A stretch of 64,000 bases of DNA from Actinomycetota bacterium (GCA_009698815.1 WLPJ01000005.1:1-64000); one strand, 5' to 3'. Positions 24,806 to 34,626 are shown, counted from the stretch's first letter. Made by a program: numbers and translations. The notes: generated from the sequence alone by a model not told the origin.

Positions 24806-26209
24806 ATGAGTTCGCTATCTTTATATGACACGCTAACGCGAACTACATCCCCATTTGTGCCGCTAAAAGCTGGTGAAGTTGGCATTTATTTGTGTGGTGC
24901 AACTGTGCAGGCACCGCCGCATATCGGACATGTGCGCTCTGGCGTTAACTTCGACATATTGCGCCGTTGGCTTACCAAATCTGGCTATAACGTAACCTTT
25001 ATTCGTAACGTCACAGATATTGATGACAAGATTTTGCATAAGGCCGTTCATGAAAAGGCGCCCTGGTGGGCAGTTGCCATGAAATACGAGCGCGCATTTT
25101 CTGATGCCTATGCCGCGCTAAATGTGCAGCCACCAACGTATGAACCACGCGCAACGGGCCACATCACCCAGATGATTGATTTAATGACTTTGTTAATCGA
25201 ACGTGGTGTTGCGTATGCGCCAGGCAATGGCGATGTTTATCTAGAAGTTCGCAAGTTGCAATCTTATTTAACGCTATCTCGTCAAAAAGTAGATGACTTA
25301 CTGCCGGCGGCCGACGCTGATGAAAAATTTAAAAAAGATCCACGCGACTTTGCACTTTGGAAAGCAGCAAAACCTGGCGACCCATCTTGGCCAACTCCTT
25401 GGGGCCCCGGACGTCCGGGTTGGCATTTGGAATGTTCTGCGATGGCGCACGCTTATTTAGGTGAAGCCTTTGATATTCACGGCGGCGGACTTGATCTGAT
25501 TTTCCCGCACCACGAAAACGAGATCGCCCAATCTGAAGCTGCCGGCTACGCATTTTCAAAGCGCTGGATGCACAACGCATGGGTAACGACATCCGGCGAA
25601 AAGATGAGTAAATCACTTGGCAACTCATTGCAAGTAGTTGAACTTCTAAAATCTGTGCGCGGAATCGAATTGCGTTGGTATCTGGGCAGCGCGCATTACC
25701 GTTCTATGGTCGAGTTTTCGCATGATGCGCTAGCCGAATCCGCAACTGCGTTTCGTCGCATTGAAGGTTTCCTAACGCGTGCTACTGAAATACTTGGCGC
25801 TGTGCCAACTCCAGTTATTTCACAAGGTTTTACCGATGCTATGAACGATGATTTAGCGGTACCAACTGCTTTAGCGGGTATTTCTGAGGCGTTGCGCCTA
25901 GGCAATAGCGCAATTACTTCAGGAGATAAGACAGTCATTAAAGCTAGCGCGGCTGAAATTCGCGGCGCACTAGAAATTCTTGGCTGCGATCCTTTTGATC
26001 CTACTTTTGCATCTAGCGGTGGAGAAGATTTAACGAGTGCGCTAGATGGAGTAATTCAATTAGCGTTGGCACAACGCACCGCAGCGCGCGATCGCAAAGA
26101 CTTTGCAGCATCTGATCAAATTCGTGATGGATTGGCTGCACTCGGAATTATTATTGAAGACACAGCACAAGGGCCACGTTGGTCTATCTCACAGATAAGC
26201 GAGAAGTAA
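24806..26209 (+). CDS. cysS: Cysteinyl-tRNA synthetase
   Basis: 467 residues, class I synthetase. The zinc/cysteine site begins with Cys29 (YLCGATVQ); PPHIGHVRSG is the HIGH motif; GWHLECSAMA and FPHHENEIAQSEA supply further zinc and Cys contacts; GEKMSKSLGN is the KMSKS loop. The C-terminal anticodon-binding helices follow. TAGACT (24794-24799) six bases before ATG gives a probable leaderless promoter despite its position inside the carD run. rlmB begins directly after its stop. Confidence 0.97.
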   Translation: MSSLSLYDTLTRTTSPFVPLKAGEVGIYLCGATVQAPPHIGHVRSGVNFDILRRWLTKSGYNVTFIRNVTDIDDKILHKAVHEKAPWWAVAMKYERAFSDAYAALNVQPPTYEPRATGHITQMIDLMTLLIERGVAYAPGNGDVYLEVRKLQSYLTLSRQKVDDLLPAADADEKFKKDPRDFALWKAAKPGDPSWPTPWGPGRPGWHLECSAMAHAYLGEAFDIHGGGLDLIFPHHENEIAQSEAAGYAFSKRWMHNAWVTTSGEKMSKSLGNSLQVVELLKSVRGIELRWYLGSAHYRSMVEFSHDALAESATAFRRIEGFLTRATEILGAVPTPVISQGFTDAMNDDLAVPTALAGISEALRLGNSAITSGDKTVIKASAAEIRGALEILGCDPFDPTFASSGGEDLTSALDGVIQLALAQRTAARDRKDFAASDQIRDGLAALGIIIEDTAQGPRWSISQISEK

Positions 26210-27148
26210 ATGGCCGGCACTGCAAAACCTCGTGGCGCAGCTCGTTCAAGTTCGAAAAAGGGACCAACTGGTGGAACCGGTGGAAAAAATAAACGTCGCT
26301 TAGAAGGCAAAGGTCCAACACCTAAGGCCGAAGACCGTCCGTATCACGCAGCTGCAAAGCGTAAGAAGGCTGCCGAAAAGAAAGTTTCACCTCGTACTCG
26401 CACTGGGCGCAGTGAAAAGCCAAAGGGTGAAATTGTTTCTGGTCGTAACGCAGTTCTAGAAGCACTTCGGGCCAGCGTTCCAGCAACTGAATTAATTGTT
26501 GCGCGCAGCATCGATGTCGATGATCGCGTTGCCGAAGCGTTGCAACTTGCCCTGCACCATCAACTTCCGATTCGCGAAGTCCATCGCGCTGAGTTAGAAG
26601 GAATAAATGCGAATAGCCAAGGAATCATCTTGGCGATTAAGCCTTATCAATACTCTTCTTTCCAAGAAATTGCAGAACGTGCCAACCATCCGATTTTGAT
26701 CGTGGCACTTGATGGCGTTACAGATCCACGTAACTTAGGTGCAATCGTGCGAAGCGCCGCCGCATTTGGTGCAGCAGGAGTTGTTATGACCGAACGTCGC
26801 GCCGCTGCAATGACCGCGTCTGCTTGGAAATCATCTTCTGGTGCAGCAGCACGTTTACCCGTTGCACAAGTAACAAATATGGCACGTACGATCGAAGATG
26901 CTAAGAAATTAGGCTGTTTTGTTATCGGTTTAGATGGCGAATCAGATCAAACCTTGAGCGGTTTGAAAGTTGCTAAAGAGAATGTCATGGTCGTTGTTGG
27001 ATCTGAAGGCAAGGGACTTTCTCGCTTGGTTCGTGAAAAGTGCGACCTAGTTGTATCGATTCCAATGCGTGCAACCACTGAATCACTAAATGCCAGTGTG
27101 GCAACATCAATCGCTTTGTTCTGGGTGGATGAGCAGCGCCGTAAATAG
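26210..27148 (+). CDS. rlmB: 23S rRNA (guanosine-2'-O)-methyltransferase, RlmB/TrmH type
   Basis: 312 residues. A Lys/Arg/Gly-rich tail of about 70 residues precedes the SpoU core. GEIVSGRNAVLEAL opens the L30e-like substrate domain, then DGVTDPRNLGAIVRSAAAFG (motif 1), VVVGSEGKGLSRLV (motif 2) and SIPMRATTESLNASVATSIAL (motif 3) form the knotted SAM site. It methylates a guanosine of 23S rRNA, by homology G2251. Its ATG abuts the cysS stop. Confidence 0.93.
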   Translation: MAGTAKPRGAARSSSKKGPTGGTGGKNKRRLEGKGPTPKAEDRPYHAAAKRKKAAEKKVSPRTRTGRSEKPKGEIVSGRNAVLEALRASVPATELIVARSIDVDDRVAEALQLALHHQLPIREVHRAELEGINANSQGIILAIKPYQYSSFQEIAERANHPILIVALDGVTDPRNLGAIVRSAAAFGAAGVVMTERRAAAMTASAWKSSSGAAARLPVAQVTNMARTIEDAKKLGCFVIGLDGESDQTLSGLKVAKENVMVVVGSEGKGLSRLVREKCDLVVSIPMRATTESLNASVATSIALFWVDEQRRK

Positions 27149-27166
27149 TTAGAAAGATAAAGGGAA

Positions 27167-27943
27167 ATGAAGTACAAACGTTTAATCGTCTGCGGAGATT
27201 CATACTCTGAGGGCATGTCCGATGAGATTATCAATGGGCAATATCGCGGTTGGGCAGATCGCATTGCAGATGTGATGGCCCGTGCTGATTCTGATTTCAC
27301 TTATGTAAATTTGTCAGTTCGCGGAAAATTACTAAAGCAGGTCATTGATGACCAATTGCCAGTTGCAATTGGCTATGTGACTGGTCCAGATACTTTGTTA
27401 TCTTTTCATGCTGGGGCAAATGATGCGCTCCGCCCAAATTACAAACCTGAAGTCGCGCAAGCACTTTACGCCGAAGCAGTACGCCGCGCAGCAGCAACAG
27501 GTGCAACTCTGATGTTATTTACAGTTCTAGAACGCACCGGAAACACAGGACGTGGTTCTGATGTTTGGGCAGCGCGCTTTGGTGAGTTTAATAAAATTGT
27601 TCGTGAAGTTGGCGCTGAAGTAGGAGCAATAATTGTTGATGCCAACAATGAAACTTTCTTTAGTGATAATCGTTTTCTTGCATTTGACCGCCTACATTTA
27701 AATGCCGAAGGACACAATCGTGTTGCCCAAGCGCTATTAGAAAAATTGGGTTACCAATTCGATTCTGCGTGGCGAATACCGCTTCCGCCAGCGCCAGCAT
27801 CGTCTTGGTTATCGAGACGGATTTCATCTACAATCTGGTTCTTCACATTTGCACTACCTTGGATTTGGCGCAGATTGCGCGGTAAATCATCGGGTGATGG
27901 CAGAACTGCTAAATATCCAACGCCTATCCGCTGGCCCGTTTAG
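27167..27943 (+). CDS. SGNH/GDSL hydrolase
   Basis: 258 residues with the four SGNH blocks: IVCGDSYSEGM (Ser nucleophile in GDS), the Gly of NLSVRGK, HAGANDALRP (block III Asn) and FDRLHLNAEGH (Asp/His pair of the catalytic triad). It is an esterase, lipase or acyl-hydrolase; no signal peptide is evident, but a hydrophobic, Trp-rich stretch near residues 205-235 could attach it to the membrane. Substrate unknown. It starts 18 bases after rlmB. Confidence 0.82.
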   Translation: MKYKRLIVCGDSYSEGMSDEIINGQYRGWADRIADVMARADSDFTYVNLSVRGKLLKQVIDDQLPVAIGYVTGPDTLLSFHAGANDALRPNYKPEVAQALYAEAVRRAAATGATLMLFTVLERTGNTGRGSDVWAARFGEFNKIVREVGAEVGAIIVDANNETFFSDNRFLAFDRLHLNAEGHNRVAQALLEKLGYQFDSAWRIPLPPAPASSWLSRRISSTIWFFTFALPWIWRRLRGKSSGDGRTAKYPTPIRWPV

Positions 27944-27998
27944 CCGCTGTCCATAGACCGGCTACTAGAAGTTCACTTTAAAGAGAGATGATTAGATC

Positions 27999-30062
27999 AT
28001 GCCTGATGCAGTACACCTGATTGATCGAGAGATCAGTTGGCTTTCATTTAATGAGCGTGTCCTCGAGCTTGCTGAGGATGAATCTATTCCGCTGCTTGAG
28101 CGCGTTCGCTTCTTAACAATCTTTGCGTCAAATTTAGATGAATTTTATATGGTGCGCGTGGCATCAATTCTAGGAAAAATTGAGACGAATCCAAATTTAG
28201 TTAATTCGGCCGGCTACACACCCGCCGAACTTCTATCTGCAATTTCTGCTCGGGTGGGTGACTTAACTCGCCGGCATGCCAATTTGTTCAAGAATAAAAT
28301 TGCTGCAGAGTTAGAGGCAAATAAGATTGAAGTAATCCGCTGGGATGATCTATCTGATGAAGAACGCAGTTATGTTTCGCGAATTTTCAGTGATCGAATT
28401 TTTCCAGTATTAACACCACTAGCTGTAGACCCATCTCATCCCTTCCCTTATATCTCTGGACTCTCACTTAACTTGGCGGTAATTGTTAAGAACCCAAAGA
28501 CTTCCGAAGAATATTTTGCCAGAGTTAAAGTGCCACCAATACTCTCACGCTTTATCTCAGTTAGCCCTGCTCCACAGAGCACTCGCTTTTTACCGCTAGA
28601 GGATTTGATTTCTATCCACTTGCAAGAACTTTTCCCAGGAATGTTAATTGAAGACCATTACACATTCCGTATTACCCGCAATCAAGATATCGACCTTGAT
28701 GAAGAAGATTCAGAGGATCTTTTGACATCGCTTGAACAAGAGTTGGCGCGACGTCGTTTTGGTCCACCGGTTCGTTTGGAAATTGAATCTGGGGTTGGCG
28801 AGAAGTTGCGCAATAAATTATGTGAACAACTAGATATCAATCCTGCAAATGTGTTTTCACTACCAGCACCGCTAAACCTTGTGGATTTATCGAAAATTGC
28901 AGATTTAGACCTACCTAAATTAAAGTACCCACCTTTTAGATCGCGGACAGTTGCAGCACTGCGCGAAGTAGATTCTGAAGAGCCAGATCTATTCTTCGCG
29001 GCGATTCGCCAAGGCGAGATTCTGCTTCACCACCCTTATGAATCATTTACCTCATCAGTTGTGCAGTTTTTACAGCATGCCGCGGAAGATCCAGCAGTGT
29101 TGGCGATTAAACAGACTTTGTACCGCACCTCAGGTGACTCACAAATTATCGAAGCGCTAATTGAAGCGGCCGAAGCCGGCAAGCAAGTGCTTGCAGTAAT
29201 CGAACTTCGCGCCCGCTTTGATGAGCAAGCAAATGTGCGTTGGGCTCGCAAACTTGAAGCTGCTGGTGTGCACGTTGTTTACGGTTTGATGGGGCTAAAG
29301 ACGCATGCCAAGTTATCTCTTGTAGTGCGCGATGAAGCACAAGGGCTGCGCCTTTACTGCCATATGGGAACCGGAAATTACAATCCAAAGACTGCACGAT
29401 TCTATGAAGATTTAGGAATTCTTAGCGCAGACCCTGTGCTGACCGAAGATCTCACTAAGTTATTTAATCAATTATCAGGATTTGCACCGCATTCAACTTA
29501 TTCACGCCTTCTTGTTGCACCACGCACTCTGCGCAGTGGATTGCTAGAAAAGATTGCCAATGAAACGGAAATGGCTAAAGCTGGCCGACCATCAGGCATC
29601 CAAATGAAACTTAACTCTCTGCTTGATGAAGAATTCGTTGAAGCTCTTTACACCGCTTCGCAATCTGGCGTTAAAGTTGATCTCGTTATTCGCGGTATTT
29701 CATCAATTAAACCTGGCATTCCTGGACTCTCAGAAAATGTCAGAGTTCGCTCACTGTTGGGTCGCTTCCTTGAGCACTCGCGTATCTATCACTTTGTTAA
29801 TGGTGGAGATGATGAATTCTGGATCGGCAGTGCAGATTTAATGCATCGCAACCTTGATCGTCGCGTTGAAAGCTTGGTTCGCATTGAGCGTCCCACACAT
29901 AAAGCATCGCTACAAGAGGTCTTTGATTTATCGCTGAGTGAAGAGACTGCAAGTTGGCACCAAGATCAAGACTCTTGGAAGAACGTAACTAAGAATTCAA
30001 AAGGTGAACCTCTGCAAGATCTGCAGAGCGTTTATATAAAGCGCTATAAGAAAGCCCACTAA
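27999..30062 (+). CDS. ppk: Polyphosphate kinase 1
   Basis: 687 residues, the normal length. The N domain starts with LIDREISWLSFNERVLELA; the head domain follows; the catalytic C-terminal halves carry YGLMGLKTHAKLSLV, with the autophosphorylated His, and HMGTGNYNPKTAR, plus the second PLD-like motif near IYHFVNGGDDEFWIGSADLM. It reversibly makes long-chain polyphosphate from ATP. Its stop shares one base with the following Nudix/SixA gene, and ppx lies just beyond, so synthesis and breakdown are clustered. Confidence 0.96.
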   Translation: MPDAVHLIDREISWLSFNERVLELAEDESIPLLERVRFLTIFASNLDEFYMVRVASILGKIETNPNLVNSAGYTPAELLSAISARVGDLTRRHANLFKNKIAAELEANKIEVIRWDDLSDEERSYVSRIFSDRIFPVLTPLAVDPSHPFPYISGLSLNLAVIVKNPKTSEEYFARVKVPPILSRFISVSPAPQSTRFLPLEDLISIHLQELFPGMLIEDHYTFRITRNQDIDLDEEDSEDLLTSLEQELARRRFGPPVRLEIESGVGEKLRNKLCEQLDINPANVFSLPAPLNLVDLSKIADLDLPKLKYPPFRSRTVAALREVDSEEPDLFFAAIRQGEILLHHPYESFTSSVVQFLQHAAEDPAVLAIKQTLYRTSGDSQIIEALIEAAEAGKQVLAVIELRARFDEQANVRWARKLEAAGVHVVYGLMGLKTHAKLSLVVRDEAQGLRLYCHMGTGNYNPKTARFYEDLGILSADPVLTEDLTKLFNQLSGFAPHSTYSRLLVAPRTLRSGLLEKIANETEMAKAGRPSGIQMKLNSLLDEEFVEALYTASQSGVKVDLVIRGISSIKPGIPGLSENVRVRSLLGRFLEHSRIYHFVNGGDDEFWIGSADLMHRNLDRRVESLVRIERPTHKASLQEVFDLSLSEETASWHQDQDSWKNVTKNSKGEPLQDLQSVYIKRYKKAH

Positions 30063-30964
30063 TGACAAAAGAGTTAGAGGTACCTTTAATTCAGGCTGCC
30101 GGCGCAGTCTTATGGCGCAAATCAGATAAATTAAAATTAGAAATTGCCATTATCCATCGCCCTCGATATGACGATTGGTCTCTACCAAAAGGCAAAGTTG
30201 AATCTGGTGAATCACATATTTCTGCCGGCTACCGTGAAATTCAAGAAGAGACAGGATACGAATCAACATTCGGTCCTGAAATTGGAACAGTTGTCTACAA
30301 ACTGGAAGGTGCTCCAAAGGAAGTTAGATATTGGGCCGCGGCCGCAACAGTTAAAACTGGAACTCCAAATCCACAGGAAGTAGATGAAGTTCTTTGGCTT
30401 GAACCAATGAAAGCAAAAGAGAAGTTAACTAATAAAGATGACCGCGCAATTGTTGACTTCTTTCTAGAATTTGGTGCGGATACTTTCCCTATAATTTTGC
30501 TCCGCCACGCCAAAGCTTTGAAGCGCACTGACTGGGACGGCGATGACGGGGATCGTCCCTTAGAACATCGCGGCCAGTTGCAAGCCAAGCGATTGCTGCC
30601 AATTTATCTACCGTATGGAATATCTGAAGTTCATACATCAGATTCCTTACGTTGCATTGAGACAATTGATCTGATGGCTCGCTTAATAGAGAAGACACCA
30701 ATTTTTTCAGCAGATTTATCCGAATATGGTTATGCCAAAGATAGAGAAGCCCCACTTGATTATGTTCAAGATTTGATGAATCGTGGCGCTGCGGCAATCG
30801 TCTGCAGCCACAATCCGATTATTCCAAAGTTGGTCAAGAAGCTGGTTGGCAAGAAATACTTTAAATCAATGGACCGCGAGTTAGAACCAGCCCAAGCCAT
30901 TGTTCTGCACTGCCGCGCAGGTGAAGTTATAGCCTGCGATTGGATCGACGAACCAATTATTTAG
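30062..30964 (+). CDS. mutT1: Nudix hydrolase fused to histidine phosphatase (MutT1-like)
   Basis: 300 residues. The Nudix domain (1-140) has the box GKVESGESHISAGYREIQEE with TGY. The histidine-phosphatase (SixA-like) domain (about 145-300) starts with the phospho-His motif LLRHAKALKRTDWDGDD and ends with a second His in VCSHNPIIPKLV. The same two-domain protein, MutT1 of mycobacteria, clears 8-oxo-dGTP and diadenosine polyphosphates and also lies next to ppk. Overlap TAATG with ppk indicates coupled translation. Confidence 0.93.
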   Translation: MTKELEVPLIQAAGAVLWRKSDKLKLEIAIIHRPRYDDWSLPKGKVESGESHISAGYREIQEETGYESTFGPEIGTVVYKLEGAPKEVRYWAAAATVKTGTPNPQEVDEVLWLEPMKAKEKLTNKDDRAIVDFFLEFGADTFPIILLRHAKALKRTDWDGDDGDRPLEHRGQLQAKRLLPIYLPYGISEVHTSDSLRCIETIDLMARLIEKTPIFSADLSEYGYAKDREAPLDYVQDLMNRGAAAIVCSHNPIIPKLVKKLVGKKYFKSMDRELEPAQAIVLHCRAGEVIACDWIDEPII

Positions 30965-30980
30965 TCTGCGTTAATTTGGT

Positions 30981-31898
30981 TTAACGTTCCATCCAGTCTA
31001 GCCAGCGTAAAACAATGCCTTCGCGCAGTGCCCAGGGGCAGATCTCTAACTCATTTATCTGCAATTTTTCCATTGCTGTACGCGCAACAATTGCTCCGGC
31101 AACGATTTGACGAGCGCGGCTCTGTGAAACTCCGGGCAGTTCCGCGCGTTCATTGTTCGACATTGCTTGCAACTTCGGGATCATTTTATTTAAAGAATTG
31201 ATCTTGAGATATTTGGCATTGTCACCAAACCAATGTTCGCCAAGTCTGGCCAAAGTTCTAAAAGTTTTGCTAGTTGCAACAAAGTGATCGGCAACGTGAT
31301 CCATGATGTCATGGGGAACAGATTCCTGAACTTGTTCAGCAACATAACTTTCTAGCGTCTTAATCTCTTTGGAGGTATGTGGATCAGAACCCAAATATTC
31401 GCGGGTTAAGCGCGATGCCCCAAGTGGCAGTGAAACTGTGGCTTCAGCGCTTTCATCATCGCCGACAGCAATTTCCAGTGAACCCCCACCAATATCTAAA
31501 ACTAGTAAGCGCCCACTTGACCAACCCAGCCAACGGCGAACCGCCAGGAAAGTCATGCGCGCTTCATCATCTCCTGACAAAACCTGCAGATCAATTTCAA
31601 ATTTTTGATTTATCTGATCCAGGATCTCCTTACCGTTTTTGGCATCGCGAATTGCAGAAGTGGCGAAAGCTAAAATTTCTTCAGTTTGAAATTCATGTGC
31701 ATGCGAAATCGCGTCCGCAATCGCAGTTTCCAAAAGATCTACGCCTTCAGAAGTTATATTGCCCTCATTATTTAAGTATTCGTGAAGGCGAAGTTCAACT
31801 TTTTGACTGCTGGCCGGGCTTGGACGCGCACCGGGGTGGGCATCAACTACTTGGAGGTGGACGGTGTTTGATCCCACATCTAAAACGCCCAATCGCAT
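30981..31898 (-). CDS. ppx: Exopolyphosphatase (Ppx/GppA family)
   Basis: 305 residues, the short single-module form of actinobacteria. RLGVLDVGSNTVHLQVVDA is the phosphate-1 loop of the actin-like ATPase fold; ATSAIRDAKNG and VLDIGGGSLEIAVG are the second and third signatures; LPLGASRLTREY follows. It removes terminal phosphate from polyphosphate or pppGpp. Convergent with the ppk-mutT1 pair. TAGGTT (revcomp of 31906-31911) seven bases before the ATG suggests leaderless initiation. Confidence 0.92.
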   Translation of the reverse strand: MRLGVLDVGSNTVHLQVVDAHPGARPSPASSQKVELRLHEYLNNEGNITSEGVDLLETAIADAISHAHEFQTEEILAFATSAIRDAKNGKEILDQINQKFEIDLQVLSGDDEARMTFLAVRRWLGWSSGRLLVLDIGGGSLEIAVGDDESAEATVSLPLGASRLTREYLGSDPHTSKEIKTLESYVAEQVQESVPHDIMDHVADHFVATSKTFRTLARLGEHWFGDNAKYLKINSLNKMIPKLQAMSNNERAELPGVSQSRARQIVAGAIVARTAMEKLQINELEICPWALREGIVLRWLDWMER

Positions 31899-31939
31899 GC
31901 GCCTAAACCTACCTGTTTGCGGCGATTGCGCTGTTGATT

Positions 31940-31967
31940 TTTACATTACGCCGTTAACTGCCATAAT
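31940..31967 (+). promoter_or_regulatory. Candidate tRNA-Thr promoter
   Basis: TTTACA, 16-base spacer, CATAAT; transcription would begin near 31974, about 20 bases before the tRNA. Confidence 0.45.
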
Positions 31968-31994
31968 TGCGAACTGTTGCTCACAAGGCAATTG

Positions 31995-32069
31995 GCCTCT
32001 CTAGCTCAGTGGTAGAGCAGCGCACTTGTAATGCGCAGGTCGTCAGTTCAATCCTGACGGGGGGCTCCA
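31995..32069 (+). tRNA. tRNA-Thr (anticodon TGT)
   Basis: Full cloverleaf: acceptor GCCTCTC pairs with GGGGGGC (two G-T pairs), D arm GCTC-AGTGGTA-GAGC, anticodon loop CTTGTAA with TGT in a 5-bp stem, T arm GTCAG-TTCAATC-CTGAC, discriminator T and an encoded CCA (32067-32069). Confidence 0.95.
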
Positions 32070-32097
32070 GATTTTCCCGATGACGAAAGGGGCAACG

Positions 32098-32616
32098 ATG
32101 AAGGATTATTCGTTTCCTCATGAGCAATTCGATGAATTACTTGGCGCAAATGCCGAATATATAAAGTCATTTAAGTATTCCGAATTATCAGGCAGCGCCG
32201 CCAAAGGCTTGGCAATCGTTACCTGTATGGATTCTCGGATCAATCCACTTTCAGTTGTTGGAATGCGATCTGGGGATGCCAAGATTTTGCGTAACGCTGG
32301 TGCGCGCGTAACTGAGGACGTTATTCGTACCTTGGTCCTAGCAACTTACTTATTAAATGTAGATCGCATCTTGGTGATGCCACATACCGATTGCGCCATG
32401 GCGCGCGGTGATGAAGCAGATATCCATAAGCTAATCGATGAGAAATTTGGCGTTGATACCCGCTCACTTGAATTTCGCACAACCCGCGATCAAAAAGCGG
32501 CGCTTGCCGTTGACGTTAATCGCATTCGCGCGTACCCGCTGCTGCGTCGAGGCGTAACCGTGGCTGGAGCGATTTACGATGTAAAGACCGGAGCTATTCA
32601 GCCGGTTGATTGCTAA
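32098..32616 (+). CDS. Beta-class carbonic anhydrase
   Basis: 172 residues from ATG 32098, chosen over ATG 32080 because AAAGGGG lies five bases upstream. Zinc ligands are Cys43 and the CMDSR Asp45/Arg47 dyad, with His96 and Cys99 in PHTDC. It hydrates CO2 to bicarbonate in the cytosol. The compact form resembles Rv1284-type enzymes. The 3' end overlaps the convergent hydrolase gene by 23 bases. Confidence 0.92.
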   Translation: MKDYSFPHEQFDELLGANAEYIKSFKYSELSGSAAKGLAIVTCMDSRINPLSVVGMRSGDAKILRNAGARVTEDVIRTLVLATYLLNVDRILVMPHTDCAMARGDEADIHKLIDEKFGVDTRSLEFRTTRDQKAALAVDVNRIRAYPLLRRGVTVAGAIYDVKTGAIQPVDC

Positions 32617-33373
32617 CTCGCCGAATCGGCATCTTTGTAATCGGGTAATTTAGATCCGTTAAGAATTGATGAACCAGAGCGCTAAATAAAGCTGGTTTTT
32701 CCTTCGGTGCAATGTGAGAAGTACCAGGCATTATCGCTAACTGGCTCAACTCAATTGCGCGGTACATGGAAAGTGTGTGTTCGTGCGAAATCACATCATC
32801 ATCGCCGGCAATAATTAAAGTTGGACATTGAATTTTAGCTAAATCGCTCACTGGAATATCTGGCTCACTTTCCCAGATGTGTAACATCTTCTTTATCTTT
32901 TCAACAAGTGTGTGCGGTGCATCTGGTGAAGTTATAGCGTATTCAGCCTTATCTTCATCACTCGGCTCTGCAAAAGGCATTTCAATCACGGTTGCAGAAT
33001 GGTGATAGTTGGCCCCAATTAAAGCTAGTGATTTAACAAGTTCAGGCCGAGCGATCGCAATAGACATCGCGATTATGCCGCCATCTGACCAACCAATTAA
33101 ATGAGCAGGTTCCTTCACTACATCTTCTAAGTAGGCAATCGCTTCACGAATTTGATACTTGAAATGAAAAGATTCGGATTGATCTGCAGTAAATCCGTGG
33201 CCGCTGCGATCGTAGGCAAATAAATGAAAATCGGGTTCAAGATCTGGCGTTAAAACATAATCCCAATGCGATGTCTGACTTAAGCCGCCGTGTAAAAGTA
33301 CAACTGCCTCACCATTGTTTTCCCATTCGTAGGAATAGACCTGATGCCCGCGCAGATCAATGTAATCAGGCAT
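32594..33373 (-). CDS. Alpha/beta-hydrolase
   Basis: 259 residues with the oxyanion-hole motif LLHGGLSQTSHW, the nucleophile elbow GWSDGG (Ser around residue 95), an Asp in IAGDDDVISHEH and a late His in PGTSHIAPKEKP. Cytosolic hydrolase or haloperoxidase-like protein of unknown substrate. It begins four bases after ndh on the same strand, so it is co-transcribed with it. Confidence 0.8.
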   Translation of the reverse strand: MPDYIDLRGHQVYSYEWENNGEAVVLLHGGLSQTSHWDYVLTPDLEPDFHLFAYDRSGHGFTADQSESFHFKYQIREAIAYLEDVVKEPAHLIGWSDGGIIAMSIAIARPELVKSLALIGANYHHSATVIEMPFAEPSDEDKAEYAITSPDAPHTLVEKIKKMLHIWESEPDIPVSDLAKIQCPTLIIAGDDDVISHEHTLSMYRAIELSQLAIMPGTSHIAPKEKPALFSALVHQFLTDLNYPITKMPIRRVSNQPAE

Positions 33374-33377
33374 TTAC

Positions 33378-34610
33378 TTACTGGCTATCCATAATGTGGC
33401 GATTGCCGCGGTCGAAAGTTAAATAGTTCCAGCTCCAATCGGCGATCGTGCCAATCTTGTTGCGTCCACCGAGTAAATAGAACAAATGCAGCCACAACCA
33501 GGCAAACCACGCCAGGGCACCCGTGATTTGGATTCCCTTAAATTGCACAACGGCCTTGTGGCGGCCGATAGTTGCCATAGAACCCTTATCTAGATATTTG
33601 AAATCTTGTAACATCTGACCACGATTGGCGCGCATAATTTGTTTTGCAACCCAGCGTGCTTGTTGCATTGCAACTGGTGCAACCATCGGCAAGAAACGCC
33701 CCGCTTTATCTTTGGCACCTGAAATATCACCGATCGCCCAGATGTGTGGGTAATTGTTCACTCTCAAGTTTTGTTCAACGCTGATGCGAGTTCCTTCAAG
33801 TGGCAAGTTAAGAAGGGCACCTGTTGGTTCACCTTTAACGCCTGCTGCCCAGATTGTTACCTCTGATGGTATGGCAGTCTGACCTTCAACTAATATTTGA
33901 CGCGGCTTAACTTCTTGCACTGCCGTGTTTAACAAAACTTTAACGCCCAGCTTTTCTAAATCTTTCTTGGCCCGAGCCGAAAGTCTTTCGCTAAACATCG
34001 GCAAAATACGTGGACCAGCTTCGATTAGATAAATATCAATGTGCTTAGCAGCGTTTGCTTCATCATTCTTAAGTGGACCGCGCTTAAGTTCGGCTAGTGC
34101 GCCAGCCATTTCTACGCCAGTTGGACCACCACCAACAACTGTTAGAGATAAACGAGTCTGATCTTCAAAGCGGCACAAGTCTTCAAAACGGCGCATGACT
34201 TCGGCGCGAATACCGATAGCTTCATGCACGCTCTTCATGCCGAGCGCATGTTCTGTGACGCCTTTGACGCCAAAGTCTGCAGTTGCAGAACCGAGAGCCA
34301 CGACTAAATGGTCAAATTCCAGAGTTTCTGAAGAGTCGAGTTTTACAGATTTATTTTTGTGGTCTACCGATATTGGTGAACCCATTCGGAACTTAACTCC
34401 ACTTTTGCGCAACGCTCCACGTACCGGGTGGGCAACATGATCTGCCGCAAGTCCAGCCGTTGCCACCTGATATAAAAGAGGCAAGAAAGTTTGGAAATTG
34501 TGGCGATCAACGACTGTGACATCGGCATCTTTGGCCAGCGCTTTAGCGGCGGTTAGCCCGCCAAAGCCAGCGCCAAGTATTACGACGCGAGGTCGTGTGG
34601 AAGATGCCAT
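33378..34610 (-). CDS. ndh: Type II NADH dehydrogenase (NDH-2)
   Basis: 410 residues. FAD-binding VVILGAGFGGLTAAKAL at the N-terminus, NAD-binding LTVVGGGPTGVEMAGALAEL near the middle, IWAIGDISGAKDKAGRFLPM for the flavin, and a hydrophobic amphipathic C-terminal segment (about residues 358-382) for membrane attachment. It passes electrons from NADH to quinone without pumping protons. Leaderless start at ATG 34610 with TAGACT six bases upstream on the minus strand; this box overlaps the promoter of the divergent gene. Confidence 0.92.
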   Translation of the reverse strand: MASSTRPRVVILGAGFGGLTAAKALAKDADVTVVDRHNFQTFLPLLYQVATAGLAADHVAHPVRGALRKSGVKFRMGSPISVDHKNKSVKLDSSETLEFDHLVVALGSATADFGVKGVTEHALGMKSVHEAIGIRAEVMRRFEDLCRFEDQTRLSLTVVGGGPTGVEMAGALAELKRGPLKNDEANAAKHIDIYLIEAGPRILPMFSERLSARAKKDLEKLGVKVLLNTAVQEVKPRQILVEGQTAIPSEVTIWAAGVKGEPTGALLNLPLEGTRISVEQNLRVNNYPHIWAIGDISGAKDKAGRFLPMVAPVAMQQARWVAKQIMRANRGQMLQDFKYLDKGSMATIGRHKAVVQFKGIQITGALAWFAWLWLHLFYLLGGRNKIGTIADWSWNYLTFDRGNRHIMDSQ

Positions 34611-34616
34611 GTACGC

Positions 34617-34626
34617 AGTCTAGGCT
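34617..34626. promoter_or_regulatory. Overlapping divergent -10 boxes
   Basis: Minus-strand TAGACT (34617-34622, for ndh) and plus-strand TAGGCT (34621-34626, for the SDR gene) share their TA step in a 23-base gap. Spacing to the two ATGs is six and seven bases. Confidence 0.65.

Noticed and set aside
31995-32069. tRNA-Thr as an integration site for a genomic island
   Set aside because: No integrase, no repeated 3' tRNA end and only housekeeping genes on either side; the same holds for tRNA-Arg at 53709.
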